DNA from: Paenibacillus sp. Root444D2
Lineage (GTDB): Bacteria; Bacillota; Bacilli; Paenibacillales; NBRC-103111
Direction of reading: 5' to 3'
Assembly (NCBI RefSeq): GCF_001426375.1
Contig: NZ_LMEO01000045.1
Span: 929,173-993,172, forward strand
Length of the DNA stretch: 64,000 nt
The notes beneath the pieces were generated by a model that saw only the letters and a program-made list of their open reading frames with translations, searched no databases and was not told where the DNA came from. Every line of letters starts with the position of its first letter. Positions within the stretch are counted from its first letter, which is position 1. Both the position numbers and the translations under genes were made by a program. This document shows positions 15,811 through 24,185 of this stretch, piece by piece.

Positions 15811-18730
15811 GGGTTTCGCCTCCGTTTGCAGCTGTATTTTGTACGAGCTCAACCCGACCTTCATAGCCGTTTGGAACCTGAATATTTACGCAAATATGAG
15901 ACGGGGCCTCGACCCGAATCGCAATCTTACCGACTTCCTCCACTTTCCACGATACATCAATTCGTCCCTTTCCAGGCAGAGGCACGCTGCCCCGCGCCCA
16001 CTCTAATCCGCATGGATTCGGTTCAACAATGATTTCCTGCCAACCCGGGCCCCTACTTCGAACCCCCAAAACATAGGCTCCCAAAAAATATCCGGGTGCT
16101 GCCGACCAGGCATGACAGTGACTCCGAGAAAGAAACTTGTCATTTTGCCGATTGGTAGAATTCGGAAACATCTCCCAGCAAGCAGTTGCGTCATGCTCGA
16201 TCATCTGCCCGAACCGATTTCGGATGTCATCTAACATCTGCCTGTAGTGTCCCTTTTTGGCCAAAGCTTCATAGTAAAAAAAGGACATGAACGGACTTCC
16301 AATCTGTACAAACTCAGAAGGAGTTTCAACGAGGTAATTATCAATAATCACTTTACGATCCCCATCTGCTGCATCACATAACGAAGCCACTACTTGGGTT
16401 TGCATGCTGAAGCGATCCGATTTACGTCCATCCGCATGGATACAGTCAAAATAGGCTTTTCTTTCCTCCGACCATAAATAAAGGTTGATCGCTGTTATGA
16501 GCTTCTCAGCTGCCTGATCATAAAACGCGCCTGTTTTGGGGTCACCCGTTATTTGTGCTAATTCCGAAGCATCTTGCAGAGCCTTCTTCAGAAATAAATT
16601 TTGATGCGTTACAATCCCGTCATTAGGCTGATCAATTTCCGCCCAGTCGAAAAAGTTCCAGCCTTGAAAATCAAATAAACCTTTTTCATTCAGATGAGTT
16701 AGGTAATGTTCTAATGTAAAACGGATATGAGGCCAAATCTGTACTACGAATGCCACGTCAGCGGTACGATAATAATATTCCTTACAAGCCGTTATCCAGA
16801 AAAATGTCCAATTCGGTATGACGGCGCTCCAACCGCTTGGGACTTGACTGACATAGTAAGGTGATTGCCCTGAAGAGCCCGGTACTAAGTTAAGAGAGTG
16901 CCGAACGAGCGGCTCAGCATCAAACAAGTAATACCCAATTAGCGCTTCGTTGCGAGCATCTCCTACCCAGTACGTCTGTTCATAGGTGGGACAATCCACA
17001 AATGTATCTTCCATACATAACCGGACGGTATGCTGGCTAATATCCCATATTTTTGTAAGCAGCGAGTCGGAGCATTGAAACCGTCCAATCTCTGCAACTG
17101 GATAAGTGCTTTGCCTTATTCCTACGTTATAAAGTCGAACAGGTCCTTCCCCTTCCATTTCCCCACGACGTACAGTCACCATCAAATAGCGAAGGCCTCG
17201 GCGAACCATAGACACATAAGATTGAAATCCATCTCGGCACACGTAACGAAGTGTATTGTTTAACTTGTAAGTTTCCTGGCGCCATCCGTCTTCCATAAAT
17301 TCAAATCCGTAAAAATCTAGGATCGTACCCGCGGGACATGCAGCTTCTAATGTAAGATAACCCGATGTTAATCGTCCAAAATCAATGATGATTTCAGTAT
17401 CTTGTCCGTCAAACAATGGAACTTCGCCAGGTAACGAGTTCGCTTTTATGATATTTTGTAGCTGACTGGGCACGGCGAGTGCTTCCGCACGGTTTTTCCA
17501 TACACTCTGCGTAAACACGTTAGCGTCGTCAACGAGCGCCTTCGGTACCGGCCGGACCCATTCCTGAAAGTCAGTTAACTGTTCTTTTGAAGATAACCCC
17601 TTCGCCCGGATATAGTCAGGATGAACACACACCACTTTTCGGTCAACGGGGCGATTGGCAACTACCTCATATTCGAACGGCCCTAACGTAACAAACGAGG
17701 ATTGCGAGTCATCCGTTGAGAGTGGGGATACGACCTCAAACTGCTCCTCACAGTCAATACCCATATAAAAGCCTACCGAATGATCAGCCCCGGTGATGTC
17801 CATATAAAACAGGTTGTCGCCTTCTGCTAGCTCAACGGCCACATATTTTTCCGGTACCTCTCCGTAAAACTGATCGGTTGTGTATGGAACTCCTCCTAAA
17901 GTAAGGGGCCCGAAGATATTTGAATTGGGAAAGCCCAGTACTGCTTTCGTCTTTTTTGGTACTCGAATGACTGTGGAAAGATATCCTCCAAACGTGACCG
18001 CGTTCATATGGCCCTCACTGCCGGGCACCATTTGATTGCGAATGTCGATATAGGCATTCCATCGAATCGGCTTAACTTTGCTTAAGCTTTCAATTCGCGC
18101 TGCATATATGGGTTCTTCCGTCAGGAAGGGAATATCTCGAGGAATAAGCCTTGTCCACGGTTCCGCTCTTACAGGCCCTATAAGGGTTGCCGGTGTCCAA
18201 TCGGTGTCGTCATAGTCGGGACTTACCCAAGTGTTATCCCACTTTCTTGCATCAATTCGTTCTGCAAAAGCATTCTGCGTCGACATCCTCGGCGCACGAG
18301 GGTCTTGCCCTAGGTGACGTGATGTCAGCCATGAAACATCGGAGCCTAATACCATAACCGTCTGCTCCTGTGAAAGGAGCTCAAGCTGTGCAAGCAGACC
18401 GCCACGTCCCCTCAAATAATAAAAGGTGGACAAACCGAAATGCTGAACAAGCACTGCAACGGTATTGCTCTTACCTGGCTTTAGCAGCCTCCCAATTTCA
18501 TATACATCGTAGATTTGCTCTGAAGGCCACGAGCGAGCCGGACCACGGCCCAATAGCTCGCCATTTATATAAAGCGCGAATCGTGAATCGGCTGTGATTG
18601 CAATTTGGGCTGAAGTCCAACCTTTTGCCGGCACATCAAACGATTTGCGAAAACATCTCCATTGGTTGCGTGGACTCTCTTCACCGTCTGACCAGATCCA
18701 TTTTGCCAAGCCATCCATTTGTATGTGCAT
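15776..18730 (-). CDS. Alpha-L-rhamnosidase-like protein (GH78)
   Basis: A 984-residue protein with GH78 architecture: N-terminal beta-sandwich starting AKWIWSDGE with FRKSFDVP (about 10-40), further beta domains, then an (alpha/alpha)6 barrel from about residue 540. The signature DTFVDCPTYEQTYWVGDARN matches the family acid-site region, and a C-terminal beta domain contains GPGWQEIIVEPNP. GH78 enzymes release alpha-L-rhamnose by inversion; the general acid Glu is probably in the CPTYEQTYWVGDAR block. There is no signal peptide, so it acts on imported oligosaccharides. Its start has GGGGAG seven bases upstream; it is 12 bases from the preceding gene and overlaps the next by 35 bases. Rhamnose is the best sugar clue in the window. 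Confidence 0.85.
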   Translation of the reverse strand: MHIQMDGLAKWIWSDGEESPRNQWRCFRKSFDVPAKGWTSAQIAITADSRFALYINGELLGRGPARSWPSEQIYDVYEIGRLLKPGKSNTVAVLVQHFGLSTFYYLRGRGGLLAQLELLSQEQTVMVLGSDVSWLTSRHLGQDPRAPRMSTQNAFAERIDARKWDNTWVSPDYDDTDWTPATLIGPVRAEPWTRLIPRDIPFLTEEPIYAARIESLSKVKPIRWNAYIDIRNQMVPGSEGHMNAVTFGGYLSTVIRVPKKTKAVLGFPNSNIFGPLTLGGVPYTTDQFYGEVPEKYVAVELAEGDNLFYMDITGADHSVGFYMGIDCEEQFEVVSPLSTDDSQSSFVTLGPFEYEVVANRPVDRKVVCVHPDYIRAKGLSSKEQLTDFQEWVRPVPKALVDDANVFTQSVWKNRAEALAVPSQLQNIIKANSLPGEVPLFDGQDTEIIIDFGRLTSGYLTLEAACPAGTILDFYGFEFMEDGWRQETYKLNNTLRYVCRDGFQSYVSMVRRGLRYLMVTVRRGEMEGEGPVRLYNVGIRQSTYPVAEIGRFQCSDSLLTKIWDISQHTVRLCMEDTFVDCPTYEQTYWVGDARNEALIGYYLFDAEPLVRHSLNLVPGSSGQSPYYVSQVPSGWSAVIPNWTFFWITACKEYYYRTADVAFVVQIWPHIRFTLEHYLTHLNEKGLFDFQGWNFFDWAEIDQPNDGIVTHQNLFLKKALQDASELAQITGDPKTGAFYDQAAEKLITAINLYLWSEERKAYFDCIHADGRKSDRFSMQTQVVASLCDAADGDRKVIIDNYLVETPSEFVQIGSPFMSFFYYEALAKKGHYRQMLDDIRNRFGQMIEHDATACWEMFPNSTNRQNDKFLSRSHCHAWSAAPGYFLGAYVLGVRSRGPGWQEIIVEPNPCGLEWARGSVPLPGKGRIDVSWKVEEVGKIAIRVEAPSHICVNIQVPNGYEGRVELVQNTAANGGETHEKLCSIEVPF

Positions 18731-18742
18731 ACTGAACTCCCC

Positions 18743-19642
18743 CTAGAGCGAAACGGTTTTTCCGGAATCTCGGCTTTCATTGACTGCCTCAATGAACCGG
18801 ATAATTTCCAAAGTCTCATGCGGGATAATGCGGGGCTCTCCGGTACGAAACATATGCAAAATATCCTGTAATAAATTCGCATACTTACGCAGCCCGTCAG
18901 CGGCTGTGTCCACGTACTCCGAGACTTTTTCCCGATGAATCAAAGTTCCATGTGTACCATTGTGCAGATTGCCCCGCAAAGTTCCAATACGACCGTCCTT
19001 CCAAACCGCCGTAACCGTTTCATGACCATTCTCCGAGAAGGCCGTAACAGAACGACAGCCGGTTCCGAGTATCCGATATAGCACATCGACAAGGTGAATG
19101 CCGTACCAATAATAGCCAGGTTGAGTAGGTGTAAATTCAATCGGACCATAACAGTCGACCCCAGTGATGTTACTGTTGTTCTCCCTGTTTAACGCCGCGT
19201 TTAAAGCGTCCGCATAGCGTCGAACTGAACCGCTCATCCATGGAATACCGTGTAACTCCGCAATATGGGCTATTGTTTGCGCTTCCTTCAGACTAATAGC
19301 TAAAGGTTTATCAATAAAAACAGGCTTTCCATAAGGGGCAATCTTAGCAAATTGCTCTAGATGCACCCGGCCGTCTACAGAAGTGAGCAGAATAGCATCA
19401 CAGCTCATCGCCACCTCTTCTGGAGACTCCGCAATGTGAACCCCTAACCCATCTCGCAGGTCGGCTGTATATCCATCCACACGTGTAGCACTCGCTTTAA
19501 AATCCGGTGATCCACCCGGAAAAGCCGCAATTACTCGCCCCCCCGAGATGTGATTAGGATCATTCGAATCGTTTAATATTTTGGAAAACACTTTAGAATG
19601 GGAAGTGTCTAGGCCAATTAGGCCAAGCTTGAGTTCGACCAT
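18743..19642 (-). CDS. Gfo/Idh/MocA-family NAD(P)-dependent oxidoreductase
   Basis: ATG 19642 is preferred (GGAGG seven bases upstream); the product is about 299 residues and overlaps the end of the DegT gene by 25 bases. The N-terminal Rossmann start KLGLIGLDTSHSKVFSK differs from the usual GxGxxG (GLDTSH), so cofactor binding may be unusual. FIDKPLAISLKEA contains the typical Lys of the E-K-P motif, here D-K-P. GYYWYGIHLVDVLYRIL gives the active-site His region. Family members oxidise or reduce sugars, inositols or keto-glycosides. Its neighbours point to sugar oxidation. The altered nucleotide motif makes the exact reaction uncertain. Confidence 0.8.
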   Translation of the reverse strand: MVELKLGLIGLDTSHSKVFSKILNDSNDPNHISGGRVIAAFPGGSPDFKASATRVDGYTADLRDGLGVHIAESPEEVAMSCDAILLTSVDGRVHLEQFAKIAPYGKPVFIDKPLAISLKEAQTIAHIAELHGIPWMSGSVRRYADALNAALNRENNSNITGVDCYGPIEFTPTQPGYYWYGIHLVDVLYRILGTGCRSVTAFSENGHETVTAVWKDGRIGTLRGNLHNGTHGTLIHREKVSEYVDTAADGLRKYANLLQDILHMFRTGEPRIIPHETLEIIRFIEAVNESRDSGKTVSL

Positions 19643-20907
19643 GCGATTCCCTCCAGCAGCAGTCCTTTGCAAACTTTAACCACCGCGTTTATGATATCCT
19701 GTGTGTCTTCTTCCGTCATGATTGGGCTTACTGGAAGGAGCGTAGTCCGCTGAAGTAAGTCTTCCGCGTGCGGGCACATCCCTTTGCTGTAGACGACCGG
19801 TTTTTGGAACGGAAAGTTGAAAGGAAAGTTATCTTTGTCCGTCGTTTTTTGATTAAAGATAAAAGATTGCATGTAAATCGGCTCTCCTCCGTACATTTTG
19901 AAGCAGAAGATGTTCTCTGCGTTCATAGCTGCCATGAACGCATCTGCTGCAGCTTTTGTTGAATGCTGCAAAGCAAAAACGCAGTCAACATCGCCCTGCA
20001 GATCAACCGACGGACGAATTCGAATGCCTGATATTTGCGTATTCAATGCCTCGCGAATTGTTAGGTGATGCTTCTGCATAGCGGAGATGACCGTATCAAG
20101 CTTTTTCCACTGTTCAATCATGACGGCACCGGTCATTTCACTCATCCGGTAGTTTTGACCAATAAACGAAAACTGAGGCGTAATTTGATACTTGCCTTTG
20201 TCCCGAAAATTGCCCTGATCGTGGTATCTAGCAGCCCGCTCGAACAGTTCCGGCGAATTCGTGACCACAGCTCCGCCTTCTCCAGCAGTGAGAATCTTTT
20301 GCATTTGAAAGCTATATACGCCAATATCCCCGATCGTGCCACAATAGCGCCCCTTATAGGTACAGCCAAGTGATTGCGCAACGTCTTCAATAACCGGAAG
20401 ATCGTACTTACGAGCGAATGCCATAACTCGGTCCATATCGCAAGCACTGCCATTGATGTGAACAGCGATTATCGCCTTCACTTCATCATCCATGACCCTT
20501 TCCAAATCGTCCACATCCATATTTAACGTGTCATCCATATCGACAAACACCGGAACGGCATTCGCGCACACGACCGCTCCCGCTGTTGCTGTGAAAGTGT
20601 TTGCTGGAACGATCACTTTATCGCCATAGCCAATTCCGAGTGCCTTTAATGCAACAATTAGTGCCGCTGTACAAGATGAAACGCCAAGAACGTATGAAAC
20701 ATTCAACCGTTCTGCCATAAGCCGCTCAAACTCCTCAACCGCTCCCTGCAGGTTCGGCCCGTAATAACGGAACGGAGAGCCTGCGGCAACAACCTTAGCT
20801 ACATGCCCCGTCTCTTCCTCCCCGTAAACCATTGCACCTCTCAACATCGGCGGAAGCGGTTTACTGCGAACCGGTTCTCCACCATTGATAGCCAATTGCT
20901 CTTTCAT
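19618..20907 (-). CDS. DegT/DnrJ/EryC1/StrS-family PLP aminotransferase
   Basis: A 429-residue fold-type I PLP enzyme. PANTFTATAGAV and EDVAQSLG with PLP-binding Asp175 precede YSFQMQKILTAGEGG, which contains the Schiff-base Lys204. RYHDQGNFRD and a C-terminal substrate region complete the family pattern. Members transaminate keto-sugars to amino sugars using glutamate; in catabolic clusters some may run in reverse. It is 24 bases after one Gfo/Idh gene and overlaps another, so a keto-sugar/amino-sugar conversion together with these dehydrogenases is plausible (inference). Confidence 0.88.
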   Translation of the reverse strand: MKEQLAINGGEPVRSKPLPPMLRGAMVYGEEETGHVAKVVAAGSPFRYYGPNLQGAVEEFERLMAERLNVSYVLGVSSCTAALIVALKALGIGYGDKVIVPANTFTATAGAVVCANAVPVFVDMDDTLNMDVDDLERVMDDEVKAIIAVHINGSACDMDRVMAFARKYDLPVIEDVAQSLGCTYKGRYCGTIGDIGVYSFQMQKILTAGEGGAVVTNSPELFERAARYHDQGNFRDKGKYQITPQFSFIGQNYRMSEMTGAVMIEQWKKLDTVISAMQKHHLTIREALNTQISGIRIRPSVDLQGDVDCVFALQHSTKAAADAFMAAMNAENIFCFKMYGGEPIYMQSFIFNQKTTDKDNFPFNFPFQKPVVYSKGMCPHAEDLLQRTTLLPVSPIMTEEDTQDIINAVVKVCKGLLLEGIAWSNSSLA

Positions 20908-20931
20908 GGACTATTCCTCCTTGACTGATTA

Positions 20932-21957
20932 TTATTCGAATGGGACTGGTTTACCACCCATATCCGATGATCGGCGAATCAACTCAATAAGGCGAACCGC
21001 GTCTCTGCCGGCTTCACCCGTCACTGCTGGCTTTCGCCTTTGGCTGACGGATTCAATAAAATCGATGATCTGCATTCTATGATAAGAGGAGTTAAGATTT
21101 CGCGGATCAGCTCCGGCATTTCCACTTATCTTGTCATTTTCAAAGTGTGGAACCGGGATACCAGGAACCGTCCAATGGGAGATCTCTTGACCTACGGTTT
21201 TAATAGTTCCTTTATCTCCATACACGTTAATGCTAGGTGGAAATCCAGGTAATGCGGAGGTTGTGCTCATAAGGGTTGCAAAGCCTCCGTTCTCCATGGT
21301 TAACATGGCGAGCCCCATGTCTTCTGATTCCATTTGATGGGTTTGCGTAGCTGTTAGCCCAGCAACAGATTTCACCTTACCGGCAAGCCAGAGCAGCAGA
21401 TCAATCGAATGGATACCTTGATTAAGCAAGGCCCCGCCATCTTCGGCTTTCGTTCCGCGCCAATAGGCTTCATCATAATAAGCCTGGGTTCGATAAAATG
21501 GACGAGAAACCTCCACAAGCAGTAGTTTACCGATTTTGCCTTCTTCAATCGTCCGTTTGAGCAGCTGATGATGCGGATAAAACCGAGTTTGTGACATGAC
21601 AGACAAGGTCAGTTGTTTCTTCTCCGCTAAGTCAATCATTTCCGAAGCCTCATCAGCCGTCATGGCTATCGGTTTTTCAACGAGCACATGTTTTCCAGCC
21701 AATAGGGCTTCCATGCCGATACGACTATGAGTGCCGCTTCCCGTCGTAATGCAGACGATATCAATGTCTCGGTTATCCAAAATCTCTCGGTAGTCGGTCG
21801 TCCATCCGCAAGCATACCGTGCACTCGTCTCCCGCACACGCTGCTCTGTTCTGCTGGCAACGGCTATAAGCCGTGCATGATCAATACTGCTTAAAGCTTC
21901 TAAATGAACGTCAGCGATTGAACCACAACCTATCAGTCCGAATCCCCATTGTTTCAT
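20932..21957 (-). CDS. Gfo/Idh/MocA-family oxidoreductase
   Basis: The ATG at 21957 overlaps the stop of the preceding gene as ATGA, so it is preferred over GTG 21969; the product is 341 residues. The Rossmann motif GLIGCGSIADVH is canonical. VEKPIAMTADEA is the E-K-P motif with the catalytic Lys, and LLNQGIHSIDLLLWLAG supplies the active-site His. Translationally coupled to a TIM-barrel sugar isomerase/epimerase, an arrangement common in inositol and 3-keto-glycoside catabolism. Its substrate is unknown. It differs clearly from the other Gfo/Idh protein of the window, which has an altered nucleotide motif. Confidence 0.88.
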   Translation of the reverse strand: MKQWGFGLIGCGSIADVHLEALSSIDHARLIAVASRTEQRVRETSARYACGWTTDYREILDNRDIDIVCITTGSGTHSRIGMEALLAGKHVLVEKPIAMTADEASEMIDLAEKKQLTLSVMSQTRFYPHHQLLKRTIEEGKIGKLLLVEVSRPFYRTQAYYDEAYWRGTKAEDGGALLNQGIHSIDLLLWLAGKVKSVAGLTATQTHQMESEDMGLAMLTMENGGFATLMSTTSALPGFPPSINVYGDKGTIKTVGQEISHWTVPGIPVPHFENDKISGNAGADPRNLNSSYHRMQIIDFIESVSQRRKPAVTGEAGRDAVRLIELIRRSSDMGGKPVPFE

Positions 21958-22781
21958 GTTAGCTGCCACTTCTCGATCTGTTCCTTGAGCTTCATCAATG
22001 TTAGGTGGGTACCATCCATTCTCGTACCGCCATCGGGGACATAATGGGTTTCAATGGTATAAAGCCCAGAATAACCATCTCGATTGAGCGCTGTCAGTTG
22101 ATGTAGAAGCGGGTCTTGTCCTTTAGCTACATACCAATACTTCAGATGAAAATGATCAATTAAATCCCTCACATGTTCATAACCGTCTGGGTAAGAAGGG
22201 CTCCATCTTTCTTCATTTCCAGGGTCCCAAAGCACCCTCAGCGCGGGAGAATTCACTTCGCGAACGATACGAGCGACTTCGGAAGCATAGCCTCCATTAC
22301 AGGAATGTTCGTTTTCCAGCAGCAGTAACATATCTTCCCGTTCTGCTTCCGCCGCTGCCAGACTTAAATGCCCGACGATCTCTGCTGTGTACCGTTCAGG
22401 CTCATCTTCCCGCCAAAATGAAAAAATGCGGATTCGTTTCGTACCTAGCGTACGAGCAATGTGAAAGGCTCGGGGCAGCCAATCCATATGAGTTTCCACC
22501 GTTTCGTCGGGATTACCGAACTTATCTCCGGATGCAACGGGGCGGTTCGAATCTAATGCACATTTAAACAAAGGCGAGGAAACGGCAGAGACATACAATC
22601 CTCTCGAAGCGACCTCATCTCTCACTCGTTCAATCTGCTGATCATTCAAATGCAGGATGTTTACGCCGTCCACCATGCGTATCTCAACATGCTTAAGTCC
22701 CTGATCCGATACCCAATTCAGCGCTTCAACTAGCGATGGTGAGACTTCGTCCGTGATAACACCAAGACGATTCCAAATCAT
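21954..22781 (-). CDS. Sugar phosphate isomerase/epimerase family TIM-barrel protein
   Basis: A 275-residue AP-endonuclease-2-like barrel. Metal-site carboxylates and histidines are visible in KHVEIRMVDG, LLLENEHSCNGG, LWDPGNEE, HFHLKYWYVAKG and YTIETHYVPDGG, the usual Glu-Asp-His-Glu set of xylose-isomerase-like barrels. Members isomerise, epimerise or dehydrate free sugars and keto-sugars. AAAGGGGG precedes the ATG. It overlaps the following oxidoreductase by 4 bases (ATGA), suggesting stoichiometric production. It is the first gene after a 193-base gap with two inverted repeats, so it may be promoter-proximal in a sub-operon. Confidence 0.85.
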   Translation of the reverse strand: MIWNRLGVITDEVSPSLVEALNWVSDQGLKHVEIRMVDGVNILHLNDQQIERVRDEVASRGLYVSAVSSPLFKCALDSNRPVASGDKFGNPDETVETHMDWLPRAFHIARTLGTKRIRIFSFWREDEPERYTAEIVGHLSLAAAEAEREDMLLLLENEHSCNGGYASEVARIVREVNSPALRVLWDPGNEERWSPSYPDGYEHVRDLIDHFHLKYWYVAKGQDPLLHQLTALNRDGYSGLYTIETHYVPDGGTRMDGTHLTLMKLKEQIEKWQLT

Positions 22782-22837
22782 AGAAAGCCCCCTTTACCCA
22801 GATATATATTCAGAGTAGTCAATATGAGTGGGTTTGA

Positions 22838-22863
22838 ACATGTTTTTTAGCGTTAAAACATGT
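22838..22863. promoter_or_regulatory. Dyad-symmetric operator candidate
   Basis: ACATGTTTT (22838-22846) and AAAACATGT (22855-22863) are perfect 9-base inverted arms separated by TTAGCGTT. It lies about 57 bases upstream of the minus-strand ATG at 22781. A central CG and A/T-rich arms resemble LacI-family operators, but the spacing does not fit the catabolite-response (cre) consensus. No clear -35/-10 pair was found beside it. Confidence 0.45.
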
Positions 22864-22885
22864 CATTTTGTGCCTCAATCCAGAA

Positions 22886-22920
22886 TAAACGCATGCGTCC
22901 TTTAAGGACGCATGCGTTTA
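22886..22920. repeat. Perfect inverted repeat (17-base arms)
   Basis: TAAACGCATGCGTCCTT (22886-22902) is perfectly mirrored by its complement at 22904-22920, with a single central T. It could fold as a long hairpin with a small loop downstream of the NagA-like gene. Neither flank has a T-run, so it is not a classical intrinsic terminator on either strand. It may be a weak terminator, an mRNA 3' end stabiliser or a protein site; each arm also contains the small palindrome GCATGC. Confidence 0.7.
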
Positions 22921-22974
22921 CCAAGATCGATGCGAAGCAAAATTTAAGTCGGCAGACTTATACTTTCTGATCTA

Positions 22975-24126
22975 TTAAATAACGGGAAATCCCTGTTTAT
23001 AAGTCTCGCAGATGAAAATCCCTCCGTCCTCCTCTTTCTTAAACAGCACTAGATCAGCTGGACTCCCTACTTGCAACCCGCTGCTAGTTGACAAATTCAT
23101 CAAAATAGACGGACGAACAGAAGCCATATCCCATGCTTCATGCAAGGGACAAAGCTTCTTACTAATTAAATGTGCGATCCCCCATGGAAGCATCTGTGCT
23201 GAGCCCGCTAACAACAGAGGCTCATCCGCTAATTGAAGTCGGCCTTCATTCGTCTTCACAACATGGATGCGATTGTGTGAACAGTATGTCCCTGGAGGCA
23301 TCCCACTTAAATGCACAGCATCACTTACGAGAATGGCATGTTCCTGCTTCATGCGCATGACGACTTTAAGAAAAGATTCCGGCAAATGGAAACCATCCGC
23401 AATTAAGGAAACCCATAGGGAGTCCTCCGCTAACTGTTCCCACAAGTAGTTAGGGTGACGGGGAAGTGTTAAGTGGGACCCGTTGCCAAAGTGGGTCGAC
23501 ATTCTGGCACCGGCAGCGACCGAATTCCGAATTTGCTCTGGAGATGCGGCAGTATGGCCAATGGCGACTGTAATCCCACTTTCTGAGCATCGGCGTATGA
23601 AATCAATGGAACTCGGCCACTCAGGAGACAGTGTTACTATCCTAATTCGCCCCCCTGCCGCCTCCTGCCAACGTACAAAGGCATCCCAATCGGGCTCACA
23701 AACAAATTCCCGTTTATGAGCACCTCGAGGGCCATTCTCAGGTGATATAAACGGTCCCTCTAGATGAATGCCCCCCACTGTCGCAGCTGTTACAGCATCT
23801 TCATCACAAGCCTTTGCGATCGCCGTCATTGCTTCGATAAGGTTAGCGCTTGAATTTGTCGTGATCGTTGGAAAAAATGTCGTAACCCCCTCTTTCCAAA
23901 CCTCACGGACAATGGAATGAACTCGCTCTGAATCCATGGGGAACACATTCAGATCAATCCCGTTGCATCCGTTAATCTGCAGATCAACGAGCCCCGGCGC
24001 AATCAAACGATCATCGTTCCGACCTCCTTCATCAAGCGCTGTACGGATTTCCGTAATGAAACCTTGGTTCATCGTAACGGTGATCGGTTCTCCGGTTATA
24101 TAATGGATCCCATTAATCTTTTGCAA
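22975..24126 (-). CDS. nagA: N-acetylglucosamine-6-phosphate deacetylase-like amidohydrolase
   Basis: The product is 383 residues, starting at TTG 24126, which is supported by GGGAGGAG eight bases upstream and the lack of an alternative ATG. It follows the NagA pattern: APGLVDLQINGCNG (the QxNG form found in E. coli-type NagA), GIHLEGPFISP with metal Glu, AIGHTAAS with metal His, STHFGNG with metal His, LIADGFHLP and LVSDAVHLSGMPPG with the catalytic Asp. It should remove acetate from an N-acetyl-hexosamine 6-phosphate in the cytoplasm. STHFGNG differs from the usual THLFNAM, so the substrate may vary. A terminator hairpin lies just upstream of its ribosome binding site. A NagB-like gene is at 52149-52916. 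Confidence 0.85.
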   Translation of the reverse strand: MQKINGIHYITGEPITVTMNQGFITEIRTALDEGGRNDDRLIAPGLVDLQINGCNGIDLNVFPMDSERVHSIVREVWKEGVTTFFPTITTNSSANLIEAMTAIAKACDEDAVTAATVGGIHLEGPFISPENGPRGAHKREFVCEPDWDAFVRWQEAAGGRIRIVTLSPEWPSSIDFIRRCSESGITVAIGHTAASPEQIRNSVAAGARMSTHFGNGSHLTLPRHPNYLWEQLAEDSLWVSLIADGFHLPESFLKVVMRMKQEHAILVSDAVHLSGMPPGTYCSHNRIHVVKTNEGRLQLADEPLLLAGSAQMLPWGIAHLISKKLCPLHEAWDMASVRPSILMNLSTSSGLQVGSPADLVLFKKEEDGGIFICETYKQGFPVI

Positions 24127-24142
24127 AATGCTCTCCTCCCAT

Positions 24143-24177
24143 GAAAACAGCCCGTCTATTCATATAAACGGGCTGTT
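24143..24177 (-). terminator. Intrinsic terminator after the orphan solute-binding lipoprotein gene
   Basis: On the minus strand AACAGCCCGT (from 24177) pairs with ACGGGCTGTT (24155-24146), with a 12-base loop and a short T-run (TTTTC) reaching 24143. It lies only a few bases before the ribosome binding site of nagA, so it can reduce read-through from the highly expressed binding-protein gene into nagA. Confidence 0.8.
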
Positions 24178-24185
24178 CAATCCGA

